Shown here: piece by piece, positions 9,066 to 18,625 of the stretch
Layout of the letters: every line of letters starts with the position of its first letter
How positions within the stretch are numbered: position 1 is the stretch's first letter
Source: Bacillota bacterium
GTDB lineage: Bacteria > Bacillota > UBA4882 > UBA8346
NCBI GenBank assembly: GCA_023436305.1
Contig: JAEZJQ010000021.1
Coordinates: 62,001 to 126,000 of the forward strand
Length of the DNA: 64,000 nt
Direction of reading: 5' to 3'
The notes under the pieces: generated by a model
What the model saw: the letters and a program-made list of their open reading frames with translations, nothing else
What the model was told of the DNA's origin: nothing
Database searches by the model: none
Program-made: the position numbers and the translations under genes

Positions 9066-10298
9066 ATGTCATTTCAGGACTTGAAGATTATCGCTCCCAT
9101 CTTAAAGGCTTTGCAGGCCGAAGGATACCAACAACCAACCCCCATACAGGAACAAGCCATTCCTATCATCCTCCAACGGAAAGACATACTCGGCTGCGCC
9201 CAGACAGGAACCGGAAAGACGGCGGCGTTTGCAATTCCGATACTTCAAATCATCGATAGTGAAAAAAACGGGGTGAAAGGACCACGGGTAATCAAGGTCT
9301 TAATTTTAACCCCCACTCGGGAATTGGCGATTCAGATTGGTGAAAGTTTTACCGCTTACGGAAAATATATCAGTATCCAGCATACGGTAATTTTTGGTGG
9401 AGTATCCCAAGGGACGCAGACGGATGTCTTAAAAAAAGGAGTTGATATTCTGATTGCTACTCCCGGCCGGTTGCTTGATCTGATGAGCCAGAAACTGGTT
9501 AATCTTCACCATATCCGAATGTTCGTGCTGGATGAAGCGGATCGCATGTTGGACATGGGTTTTATCCATGATGTAAAAAAGATTATCGCTCACTTGCCGG
9601 TAAAGCGACAAACTTTATTCTTTTCGGCCACTATGCCTCCGGAAATTGCCAAGTTGGCGGATACGATTTTGGCAAATCCAGTCACGGTCGCCGTGAATCC
9701 GGTCTCATCCACGGTTGATTTGATCGATCAGGCTGTATATTTTGTGGCTAAAGAAGATAAACGTTCGCTGTTGATTCATCTCTTACAAGATAAATCCATC
9801 GTTTCCGCTCTGGTATTCACCCGGACAAAGTACGGGGCCGATAAAGTGGCCAGAGTTCTTACCAAGGCGGGAATCCATGCTGAAGCCATTCACGGAGATA
9901 AATCCCAGGGAGCCCGGCAACGTGCCTTGAATAATTTTAAGACGAAACAAACCAGAGTACTGGTGGCCACCGATATTGCGGCCCGGGGGATTGATGTGGA
10001 AGAATTGTCCCATGTCATTAATTTCGAGTTACCTAATGTCCCGGAAACTTATGTTCATCGGATCGGGCGAACAGGTAGGGCGGGATTAGGCGGAGTAGCA
10101 CTTTCCTTTTGCGATTGGGAAGAAAAACCATATTTGAAGGACATCCATAAATTAATCGCGAAATCAATCCCTGTGATTGAAGATCATCCCTACCCCCTGG
10201 GACATATCGGGCCGGTTCAGCCTCAGGAAGTCCAAAAGAAGCCTTCCGCTGTAAAAAAAGGTCCTGTCGGCTATTTCAGGAGAAGAGGAAACAGGTAA
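9066..10298 (+). CDS. DEAD-box ATP-dependent RNA helicase, RhlE/CshA-like
   Basis: A 410-residue RNA helicase. All family motifs are present: Q motif QPTPIQEQAIP, Walker A AQTGTGKTAAFAIP, PTRELA, DEAD box LDEADRMLDMG, SAT (FFSATMP), the second lobe with VFTRTKYGADKVA and ATDIAARGIDVEELSHVINFELP, and motif VI HRIGRTGRAG. The tail after residue 360 is short and basic (KKPSAVKKG, FRRRGNR), as in RhlE-type proteins that remodel ribosome precursors or mRNA. Start chosen at ATG with AAAGGAG eleven bases upstream. It stands alone with the ABC-F gene 70 bases downstream. Confidence 0.95.
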   Translation: MSFQDLKIIAPILKALQAEGYQQPTPIQEQAIPIILQRKDILGCAQTGTGKTAAFAIPILQIIDSEKNGVKGPRVIKVLILTPTRELAIQIGESFTAYGKYISIQHTVIFGGVSQGTQTDVLKKGVDILIATPGRLLDLMSQKLVNLHHIRMFVLDEADRMLDMGFIHDVKKIIAHLPVKRQTLFFSATMPPEIAKLADTILANPVTVAVNPVSSTVDLIDQAVYFVAKEDKRSLLIHLLQDKSIVSALVFTRTKYGADKVARVLTKAGIHAEAIHGDKSQGARQRALNNFKTKQTRVLVATDIAARGIDVEELSHVINFELPNVPETYVHRIGRTGRAGLGGVALSFCDWEEKPYLKDIHKLIAKSIPVIEDHPYPLGHIGPVQPQEVQKKPSAVKKGPVGYFRRRGNR

Positions 10299-10364
10299 AT
10301 TCTTGATTGAAACGACGCTTCAATGTGTTATGCTTTTTAAGATTCTAAATTTAAAGGATGGTAA

Positions 10365-11984
<1,620 letters not shown>

Positions 11985-11987
11985 ACA

Positions 11988-12473
11988 TTAACGCCACTTT
12001 GGCCCCCCACAGACCTCCATTGCGGTAGCGGTTTTTATTACTTTACTATAATATTGCGGGTCAGTGGCCCAGCCGGGTTGTGAACCATCTGCCAATAAAG
12101 CTTTCAGGTACAAGCTTGGTTGATCCAGATACCGTAAAGCATCATGAAACCAGGAAGTACCGCCAATAATAGCGGCGTAATCCGTGATACAATCAGTCCA
12201 ATTTTGATATTTGCGCCATGTACTATTTTCTTGATACCATCCGGTTTTATAATGCCATTCGTTTCCCGGTAAGTGAATGGTCGCTCCGGCCCAAGTATAT
12301 CAGGCCTTGATGGCAAATAAATTATTGGCTTTGACTGCTAGTTCCGAATTACCCCAATTGAATTCCAGCGCCGCTTGGGCAAACAGCACCGCTTTGTTAA
12401 AAAGGGCCCCTTTATCCAGCGCTTGGTTGGCGGCTTGATTGATTTTATTGATAAATTTGATTTGGGTCATCAT
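11988..12473 (-). pseudogene. GH73 glucosaminidase (FlgJ/autolysin type) interrupted by an in-frame TGA
   Basis: Read on the minus strand from ATGATG (GGAG ribosome binding site four bases upstream), this frame gives 161 codons with one internal TGA at codon 58 (bases 12300-12302). The first part shows the GH73 catalytic block, AALEFNWGNSELAVKANNLFAIKA, with the acidic Glu37. The part after the TGA continues in the same frame with YTWAGATIHLP, WRKYQNWTDCITDYAAII and WATDPQYYSKVIKTA, the standard end of the family. The TGA falls within the variable loop between the conserved halves, so one point mutation would restore the gene. No signal peptide is visible. It lies three bases from the stop of the convergent ABC-F gene. 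Confidence 0.88.
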
Positions 12474-12602
12474 TTGCTCCTATAGTTGAATTGCAGTATT
12501 TTATTCAAAAACTTTAAAATTGTAAAGTGTCAGTAAAGGAAATCGAGGGTATTTTATTATTAACCAATGAAAGAATGAATCCCAAGTAGGTTTATTGTCA
12601 AA

Positions 12603-12635
12603 AAACACTCTTCCAGAACATGGAAGAGTGTTTTC
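12603..12635 (-). terminator. Terminator after the flotillin-like gene
   Basis: A 13-base perfect stem, AAACACTCTTCCA with TGGAAGAGTGTTT, is followed on the minus strand by a T-run (TTTTTT). It ends the NfeD-flotillin operon. The arm on the other side has a shorter T stretch, so it may also stop opposite transcription. Confidence 0.85.
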
Positions 12636-12679
12636 GTTTCAGTGTATTTTTAATTATCGTATCATGTTTTTGAATGAAT

Positions 12680-14077
12680 TCATTTGGTTTCTTCGTCGAT
12701 CGTTTTCGATTCCGCTTTTATTTGTTCCCCTAGGTAATTGGGCAATTGCAATCCGGCGGTTCTGAATAATTCCTCAAGCGGGGGTACCGATTTGAACATA
12801 CCCGCCAGGAAATTGGCGGTAGTCGGAGAAGAACCGTCAGGTCCCATTGAATCCCAAACGGTAATTTTATCGATCTTTAAATTCTTAATGGCTTCAACTT
12901 GGGTTTTCACAATTTCGGGAAGTTTGTCAGCGATCATTAATAGCGCGGCTTTGTTAGCATCACCATTGGCCGCGTCGACAATCTTCCGGAAACCGTCCGC
13001 CTGTTTGCTTAGGATTTCATTGATACCTTTGGCTCTAGCTTCCATCTCCAACAGGATACCATCCGCTTCACCCTTGGCAATCCGCCGTGTTTTTTCAGCT
13101 TCCGCTTCAGCGGCAATCTCGACCTGTTGTTTGTCGATTTGAGCAGGAATAACAATATCCGCCGTTCTGGTTGCTCGTTCCCTTTCAGAACGGACCTGCT
13201 CCGCTTCTTGTTCAGCTTGATAGGCTTCCTCAAGTGCTTTGGCGGTTTGGACTTTCTCCGCCGCAGTTGCTTTTCGAGTGGCTTCGGCTTCTTTTTCACG
13301 CCGATCGGCATCGGAATTGGCAACCATGATTTTGGCAAGGTTTTCACCCTCTACCGCTTTGGCATTGGCTTCCGAAACCTGGATTCTCTCATCACGCTGG
13401 GCGTTGGCTTCACCAATGGCTCCGTCCCGATCTTTTTCGGCAACGCTCTTTTTTGCGTCATTGATGGCCTTGGCTGCGGCTTCTTTACCGAGAGCTTCGA
13501 TGTATCCGGATTCGTCTTTGATATCAGTCACATTAACATTGATTAATTTTAAACCGATCTTTTTCAACTCGGCTTCGACGTTATTGGAAACGTTGGCCAG
13601 GAATTTATCCCGGTCGGAATTTATTTCTTCAATATCCATCGTAGCAATTACCAGACGCAGTTGGCCGAAGATGATATCCTTGGCCAGATCCTGAATCACT
13701 TCTAATTTAAGCCCGAGTAATCTTTCAGCGGCATTGGTCATAACCCCTTGTTCGGTGGAAATACCTACCGTAAAACGGGAAGGGACATCCACCCGGATGT
13801 TTTGTTTACTCAAAGCTTTGGTCAAATTGACTTCAATCGAGAAAGGAGTTAGATCAAGAAACTGGAAATCCTGGATCACCGGCCAGATAAATGCGGCGCC
13901 TCCATGAATGCAGGTGGCTGAGCGGGTGGTTCCATCTTTTGATTTTCCGGTTCTTCCATATATCACTAAGATCTTGTCCGAGGGACATCGTTTGTATCGT
14001 TTAAGAACGGAAGCAAAAGTAATAAAAAATACTACGACAATAACAACCATTAATATTAAGAAATATTGACCACCCAA
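12680..14077 (-). CDS. Flotillin-like SPFH-domain membrane scaffold protein
   Basis: A 465-residue flotillin. A single hydrophobic anchor (residues 5-27) is followed by the SPFH/band-7 domain (about 40-210, including IHGGAAFIWPVIQDFQFLDLTPF) and a long Ala/Glu-rich coiled coil (about 210-370, with repeated AEA and EAEA pairs such as EIAAEAEAEKTRRIAKGEAD). The C-terminal segment matches FloT-type ends. Flotillins organise functional membrane microdomains. The start is TTG with GGGGG ten bases upstream. It follows the NfeD-like gene by 66 bases in the same direction. It is closer to FloT/YqiK than to the short FloA encoded nearby on the other strand. Confidence 0.93.
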   Translation of the reverse strand: MGGQYFLILMVVIVVVFFITFASVLKRYKRCPSDKILVIYGRTGKSKDGTTRSATCIHGGAAFIWPVIQDFQFLDLTPFSIEVNLTKALSKQNIRVDVPSRFTVGISTEQGVMTNAAERLLGLKLEVIQDLAKDIIFGQLRLVIATMDIEEINSDRDKFLANVSNNVEAELKKIGLKLINVNVTDIKDESGYIEALGKEAAAKAINDAKKSVAEKDRDGAIGEANAQRDERIQVSEANAKAVEGENLAKIMVANSDADRREKEAEATRKATAAEKVQTAKALEEAYQAEQEAEQVRSERERATRTADIVIPAQIDKQQVEIAAEAEAEKTRRIAKGEADGILLEMEARAKGINEILSKQADGFRKIVDAANGDANKAALLMIADKLPEIVKTQVEAIKNLKIDKITVWDSMGPDGSSPTTANFLAGMFKSVPPLEELFRTAGLQLPNYLGEQIKAESKTIDEETK

Positions 14078-14143
14078 GAAAGATCAGCCCCCTTATATAT
14101 TTGTATATTGCTAAAATTTTGTTTTGGATACGGACGCTAAAGA

Positions 14144-14713
14144 CTATTGACTTTTTTTAACCACCAGTATTTCGTCATTAACAATTTCCATTACGGTAAC
14201 CGGTGTACCGGTAGATAAAGTTTCTTCATCGGTCATGGCCTGCACTTCACGAATTGAACCCTGAACAGTGAGCTGTACTTGGCCAACACCCGATCTATTA
14301 CCGGGAATCGGAAGATAGACACGGCCTATGGAGTTCGTGGCGTTCGTCAGACTTATATTACTGATTTGGGTAAGTTTCGTAACCAGATAAAACATTACGG
14401 CAACCGCGAACATCAAAATCAAACCAATAAAAAAGGCAAAAAAGACAGTAACAACTTGGTTAAACCCGGCGTGAACGGAAAAAATCCCAGCCCACCCAAA
14501 CCCGGTGAAGAAGATGATGAAATTCCGCAATGTAAAAAGGTGGAAACCGGTAAGAAAATCGGTATTCCCATCAGCTGCATCCAGATCGCCATCATGCCAG
14601 TCAATCCCGATAAAAGTTAAAACAAGCTGGAATGAAAGAATAATGGTAAACGGAACCGCAAAATACCAAAATATTTTTTCAAAAACAGGGATACTGTGCC
14701 ACCACTCCGCCAT
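14144..14713 (-). CDS. NfeD-like membrane protein with C-terminal OB fold, partner of the flotillin
   Basis: A 189-residue protein with three membrane segments (about residues 14-37, 58-78 and 86-115), followed by a beta-rich OB-fold domain (SIGRVYLPIPGNRSGVGQVQL through GTPVTVMEIVNDEILVV). NfeD proteins pair with SPFH proteins and are usually encoded beside them, as here. The start chosen is the ATG of MAEWWHS, which has AAAGGTGG seven bases upstream; an ATG ten codons earlier lacks a ribosome binding site. It forms a two-gene operon with the downstream flotillin. The acidic loop WHDGDLDAADGNTD between spans 1 and 2 is notable. Confidence 0.87.
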   Translation of the reverse strand: MAEWWHSIPVFEKIFWYFAVPFTIILSFQLVLTFIGIDWHDGDLDAADGNTDFLTGFHLFTLRNFIIFFTGFGWAGIFSVHAGFNQVVTVFFAFFIGLILMFAVAVMFYLVTKLTQISNISLTNATNSIGRVYLPIPGNRSGVGQVQLTVQGSIREVQAMTDEETLSTGTPVTVMEIVNDEILVVKKSQ

Positions 14714-14831
14714 TTGGGTTCCACCTTTCCGCCTGTGCAGCATTTCGATTCATATTCATAGTTTAAATTTCAATATTTTTTGCAGTTTTCCTTCTTTCAT
14801 CAGTAAATATTGTAAAGAAGTGGAAGATGGT

Positions 14832-14861
14832 TTGACATTCATGTCAATAATATTATATAGT
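14832..14861 (+). promoter_or_regulatory. SigA-type promoter candidate with a palindrome over its -35 box
   Basis: TTGACA and TATAGT are separated by 18 bases. The -35 lies inside the perfect palindrome TTGACAT-TC-ATGTCAA (14832-14847), which could be an operator for a repressor of the NfeD-FloA operon. Promoter role is inference from consensus match. Confidence 0.5.
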
Positions 14862-14886
14862 GAAACAGAAAAACCGTTTATACGTT
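14861..14886 (+). promoter_or_regulatory. ECF (SigW-like) promoter candidate before nfeD-floA
   Basis: TGAAAC, a 16-base spacer, then CGTT. This closely matches the Bacillus SigW pattern (TGAAAC-N16-CGTA). The orthologous floA operon of Bacillus subtilis is known to be SigW-controlled, which makes the match more believable. It lies about 130 bases before the start codon. Confidence 0.55.
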
Positions 14887-15015
14887 ACATATATAGGAAC
14901 TGAAACTTTATCGTTGACTAAAACCGGATAATTTTTTGTTCCCCTTGCAATCGAGTCTGAAGAGCAATATGATATTTATGAATACTGAGAAACATTTTTA
15001 TGAAAAGGAGGGACG

Positions 15016-15510
15016 ATGATGGACTTTACCGGTTTATTCATAAATATGGGTTGGATTGCGGCGCTCTGTTTTATTTTTGGATTAATCCTGATGATCTTTG
15101 AGATGTTTATTCCCGGATTTGGAGCGCCCGGATTTTTAGGATTCGTTCTTTTAATCTTTGGAATCGCCATAACTGCAAAAAATATTCAAGAAGCACTGGT
15201 ACTGATTGTAATTATTTTGTGTATTCTGGGTATCGCGCTCATCATCACTTTGCGATCCGCTACGAAAGGGCGTCTTTCAAAGACGCTGGTGTTATCCAGC
15301 ACTCTAAAAAAAGAAGCCGGATATAGCGGAACGGAAGACCTCAGTTATTTACTCGGTAAACAGGGAGTTACTGTTACTATAATGAGACCTGCTGGAACAG
15401 CGGAGATAGAAGGGGTAAAAATGGATGTTGTTTCAGATGCTGAGTTTATTCCAAAAGGAGCCACTGTTCGAGTGATTAAGGTTGAAGGAAGACGGGTCGT
15501 GGTTCAGTAA
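15016..15510 (+). CDS. NfeD-like membrane protein preceding FloA
   Basis: A 164-residue protein with two to three hydrophobic segments in its first 80 residues ([57 protein letters not shown]). The turn [11 protein letters not shown] is characteristic of NfeD. A C-terminal OB fold follows (about 105-164, with [20 protein letters not shown] and [15 protein letters not shown]). Start chosen at the first ATG of ATGATG behind AAAAGGAGG. It is the first gene of an nfeD-floA-small-protein operon and equals YqeZ in position, although it is the short form without the protease domain. Confidence 0.9.
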   Translation: MMDFTGLFINMGWIAALCFIFGLILMIFEMFIPGFGAPGFLGFVLLIFGIAITAKNIQEALVLIVIILCILGIALIITLRSATKGRLSKTLVLSSTLKKEAGYSGTEDLSYLLGKQGVTVTIMRPAGTAEIEGVKMDVVSDAEFIPKGATVRVIKVEGRRVVVQ

Positions 15511-15538
15511 ATTCCAACGTAAAGAAGGGAGTTTTATC

Positions 15539-16534
15539 ATGGACTTAATCGTTATTATTGTCGGAATTATCCTGGTTTTCGTATTTTTTTCGATTTTTTT
15601 CAGTTTCGTCCCTATCGGTCTTTGGATATCCGCATTTGCAGCGGGAGTTCGAATTAGTATCGTTAATCTGATTGGAATGCGTCTCCGCAGAGTAGTGCCT
15701 TCAAGTATTGTCAATCCATTAATTAAGTCAAACAAAGCCGGCTTGAATGTATCCAGTAACCAACTTGAAGCTCACTACCTGGCAGGAGGAAACGTTGATC
15801 GGGTCATCAATGCTTTGATCGCCGCCCAACGAGCCAATATTCCCCTGGAGTTTGAACGCGCGGCTGCCATCGATCTGGCGGGGCGTAATGTGTTGGAAGC
15901 GGTACAGATGAGTGTCAATCCTAAAGTTATTGAGACTCCTATTGTAGCGGCGATTGCGAAAGATGGAATCGAATTAAGAGCCAAAGCCCGGGTTACGGTT
16001 CGCGCTAACATCGACCGTTTGGTGGGAGGCGCAGGTGAAGAGACGGTTATTGCCCGTATTGGAGAAGGTATTGTCACAACTGTCGGCTCTGCTTTAACCC
16101 ATAAAAGCGTCTTGGAAAATCCCGATTCCATCTCCAAGACTGTTTTAAGCAAAGGACTCGATGCCGGAACCGCCTTTGAAATTCTCTCCATTGATATTGC
16201 AGATGTGGATGTAGGCCGCAATATCGGCGCTCAACTACAGACCGACCAAGCGGAAGCTGATAAGCGAATTGCGCAGGCGAAAGCTGAGGAGAGAAGGGCG
16301 ATGGCTGTTGCCAAAGAGCAAGAAATGAAAGCTGCAGTTCAGGAAATGAGAGCGAAGGTTGTTGAAGCTGAGGCTGAAGTGCCGAAAGCCATGGCATCCG
16401 CTTTACGAGAAGGAAAACTGGGGGTTATGGATTATTATAATATGCAGAACGTAATCGCGGATACCCAGATGCGGGGCGCTATCTCGAATATTGGGAAACC
16501 GGACGCTCCGGCTCCCGGAGGTGAAAAGAAATAG
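15539..16534 (+). CDS. floA: Flotillin-like protein FloA (YqfA)
   Basis: A 331-residue SPFH protein, exactly the usual FloA length. A hydrophobic N-terminus (residues 1-40) inserts in the membrane. The SPFH domain follows (about 40-230, with [47 protein letters not shown]). Then comes an Ala/Glu coiled coil ([27 protein letters not shown], 250-300) and a short Pro-rich end. It forms membrane microdomains that hold signalling and secretion proteins. The ATG is chosen because AGAAGGGA sits nine bases upstream, while the longer frame would begin inside nfeD. It follows nfeD by 28 bases. Confidence 0.96.
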   Translation: MDLIVIIVGIILVFVFFSIFFSFVPIGLWISAFAAGVRISIVNLIGMRLRRVVPSSIVNPLIKSNKAGLNVSSNQLEAHYLAGGNVDRVINALIAAQRANIPLEFERAAAIDLAGRNVLEAVQMSVNPKVIETPIVAAIAKDGIELRAKARVTVRANIDRLVGGAGEETVIARIGEGIVTTVGSALTHKSVLENPDSISKTVLSKGLDAGTAFEILSIDIADVDVGRNIGAQLQTDQAEADKRIAQAKAEERRAMAVAKEQEMKAAVQEMRAKVVEAEAEVPKAMASALREGKLGVMDYYNMQNVIADTQMRGAISNIGKPDAPAPGGEKK

Positions 16535-16581
16535 ATATTTTTTGGGAACTTCTGAATCAAGGCGCGGAAACGCCGAAAAAA

Positions 16582-16803
16582 GTGAAAAAGATATCGAAAG
16601 TCAGTCCGGAGCCGGTTATCGATGTTGAAGCTCCGGCGCAGCAAGTATCTTCCCCGGATGAGCCTAAGGAAGCAACTGAGTTGAATTCATCCAATCGCTT
16701 GGAATGTTTGTTGGAACTCAATCAAGACAATTTGATTCAAGGAATTATTTTAGCCGAAGTGTTGGGTAACCCCAAAGCCAAAAGAATGTACGGCCGGCGC
16801 TAA
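16582..16803 (+). CDS. Small acidic protein, third gene of the floA operon
   Basis: A soluble protein of at least 73 residues, unknown in function, in the position of yqfB in the Bacillus floA operon. The first half is a low-complexity acidic/proline linker (EPVIDVEAPAQQVSSPDEPKEATE); the second half forms a likely helical hairpin ending in AEVLGNPKAKRMYGRR. The listed GTG start has no ribosome binding site. The frame stays open upstream to an ATA at 16531 with GGAGGT eight bases before it, giving an N-terminus [17 protein letters not shown], so the true protein may begin there (90 residues) with a non-canonical start. A terminator follows. Confidence 0.7.
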   Translation: MKKISKVSPEPVIDVEAPAQQVSSPDEPKEATELNSSNRLECLLELNQDNLIQGIILAEVLGNPKAKRMYGRR

Positions 16804-16830
16804 AGATAAATAATTGTTGATCAATAACTT

Positions 16831-16861
16831 ACCGGATCTTATCATGGGATCCGGTTTTTTT
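16831..16861 (+). terminator. Terminator of the nfeD-floA operon
   Basis: The eight-base perfect stem ACCGGATC with GATCCGGT and a nine-base loop is followed by seven T. It lies 27 bases after the stop of the third gene. Confidence 0.88.
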
Positions 16862-17092
16862 ATTGAATGATAGACATTCCAAGTAATGATAATCGTAGGA
16901 GTACCTGATAAACTTTTTGAGAACATAAAAAATTAATTTTCCATCAACTCAAAGCGGGTGTGCCAAATTAGGGGAGTGGTGGTTGGAGATATAAGTATTT
17001 TTTGTTAAAATAGATATATGATTATGAAGGATGTTTTTCTGGGGATGAAAGGGATACATTTTATAAAATCCAAGCAAAGTGAGGTTCCTCAA

Positions 17093-17155
17093 ATGAAGCG
17101 CAGGATTATTTTGGTTTGTTTCGGAATCATTTTGCTGTGTACGCAAGCCGTCTAG
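17093..17155 (+). pseudogene. Detached signal peptide of the following SGNH hydrolase
   Basis: GAGG eight bases before an ATG starts a classic signal peptide, MKRRIILVCFGIILLCTQAV, that runs into TAG. Skipping one base at the TAG (GTC-T-AGA) enters the frame of the downstream hydrolase (RATGKTIIVKG). The two are therefore most simply one secreted protein split by a single-base insertion, or less likely by a +1 frameshift site or a sequencing error. Confidence 0.72.
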
Positions 17156-17177
17156 AGCAACTGGTAAAACCATTATC

Positions 17178-18494
17178 GTGAAAGGCAAAGAGAGTGGTAA
17201 AATTAAAATCACCGCATTGGCGGCGAATCCCGCCCAAATTCGCCTGCAATTAAAAATATCATCCGTTACCTCCCCTGGAATCCGGTTGACCCTTAAGACC
17301 CAGGTGCCGAAAGATTGGAGTTATTGCCTGGTTACTCAAGGACAAACTTCAAAGGTATATCCGGTTATGGCCAAGATCATCCAATATGAAGCCATCCTTG
17401 AGAATGGTGAGATCAGTTTAGCAAAGAGTCCGGGACCGGTAATTAGCCGAAATGCCCCGGTTTTTGACTCAACCCAATCCGGTTCGGCGGCTCTGGCCAA
17501 TGATTCGAATTATTTCACCACATGGGTGGGCCGGGTTCCGGGTTGGATCGCTTATGATTTATCGGGAGTACCAGCGGCGCAACGGGGCCGAATTATTGCA
17601 GTTTGGTATGCCGAGGGCGCCAGGGACTATGATCATTCTCTGGTGGGCAGTGATGTATACCAAAATGTGGATTCCTATACGATTGAGGGGAATAAAGCGG
17701 TGGGGGGCACCAAGGAAGTACCCGCTTCCGGTTGGAATACTCTGGCCGCCATAACCGGCAATAGATATCATTCACGCCTGCATCTGCTTGATTTTTCCCG
17801 GTACAATTGGCTCCGAATGAATGTTACTGCCATTGACGGTTTGAATTGGGATAAAAATGTAAGCATCAATCTTGACGTCCATGATGGAAACCGAGGCAGT
17901 GTTCTGGATGACTGGATTTTTTACGGGGATTCCATAACCGCTGCCGGTATGGAGATTAATCCGCGCATTGTAAGTGGCGGTACCGGAACCTTTGCCCAGA
18001 TGATCAATGCCGGTAATCCGGCCTATTTCCCGGTGGCTGAATGCGGCGGGATTGGTGGACTAGTGAGTGAAGATGGAGTTCGGCATATCAAAACGTGGCT
18101 AAACATCTTCCCGGGGACATATGTGGGGCTTTCTTACGGGACCAATGATGCCTGGCGCGCGGTAGATCCCGTTATATATTACTGGAACATGAAAACAATG
18201 GTGGACACGGTGATTGCCGCTGGTAAGATTCCGGTAATCCCGACCATCCCTTGGAGCAGTAAACAGCCGAATATTCAAAACACTGGCCTGGTGATGAATC
18301 AGAAGATATTTGATTTATATGCCGCATATCCCCAAATCATTCATGGCCCGGATCTCTGGGTTTTCTTTAAAAACAATCCCGATCTGCTCTCTCCGGATGG
18401 GGTTCACCCCAGTGAGGCGGGTTATGTTGGAATGCGCCGGCAATGGGTAAACACCATATTGGCTACAGTTTATTCGAAAGATTCCGGCGAATAG
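17178..18494 (+). CDS. Secreted SGNH/GDSL hydrolase with N-terminal beta-sandwich region, N-terminus out of frame
   Basis: An extracellular esterase-like protein, probably a deacetylase of carbohydrates. Residues 1-75 are beta-rich (GKIKITALAANPAQIRLQL). Residues 80-245 resemble a carbohydrate-binding or jelly-roll domain. The catalytic SGNH domain occupies about 245-438, with Ser252 in FYGDSITA, the GTND block (LSYGTNDAWR) and Asp407-x2-His410 in DGVHPSEAGY. The start shown is a GTG without a ribosome binding site; the real start is probably the signal peptide 85 bases upstream in another frame. It precedes the GH94 gene, which suggests glycan use. Catalytic residues look intact. Confidence 0.82.
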   Translation: MKGKESGKIKITALAANPAQIRLQLKISSVTSPGIRLTLKTQVPKDWSYCLVTQGQTSKVYPVMAKIIQYEAILENGEISLAKSPGPVISRNAPVFDSTQSGSAALANDSNYFTTWVGRVPGWIAYDLSGVPAAQRGRIIAVWYAEGARDYDHSLVGSDVYQNVDSYTIEGNKAVGGTKEVPASGWNTLAAITGNRYHSRLHLLDFSRYNWLRMNVTAIDGLNWDKNVSINLDVHDGNRGSVLDDWIFYGDSITAAGMEINPRIVSGGTGTFAQMINAGNPAYFPVAECGGIGGLVSEDGVRHIKTWLNIFPGTYVGLSYGTNDAWRAVDPVIYYWNMKTMVDTVIAAGKIPVIPTIPWSSKQPNIQNTGLVMNQKIFDLYAAYPQIIHGPDLWVFFKNNPDLLSPDGVHPSEAGYVGMRRQWVNTILATVYSKDSGE

Positions 18495-18542
18495 TAAAGT
18501 ATCTTAACTATCCGGGAAATCGAAACCATATCAAGTTAAAAG

Positions 18543-18570
18543 TTGACAGATGGATGAATTTATGTAATAT
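18543..18570 (+). promoter_or_regulatory. Promoter candidate for the GH94 phosphorylase
   Basis: A perfect TTGACA is followed after 16 bases by TAATAT. It sits about 55 bases before the start codon and suggests that the phosphorylase has its own transcript. Confidence 0.5.
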
Positions 18571-18625
18571 TGATATATGTGGCTTGAAAAAGTAATAAAT
18601 AAACGTAACTATAAGGAGCGTTTGA

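Noticed and set aside
12300..12302. TGA recoding (selenocysteine or tryptophan) in the GH73 gene and in the ArnT-like gene
   Set aside because: Many intact genes in the window end at TGA; no SECIS-like element was seen; frameshifts also break the ArnT-like gene, so ordinary decay explains it.
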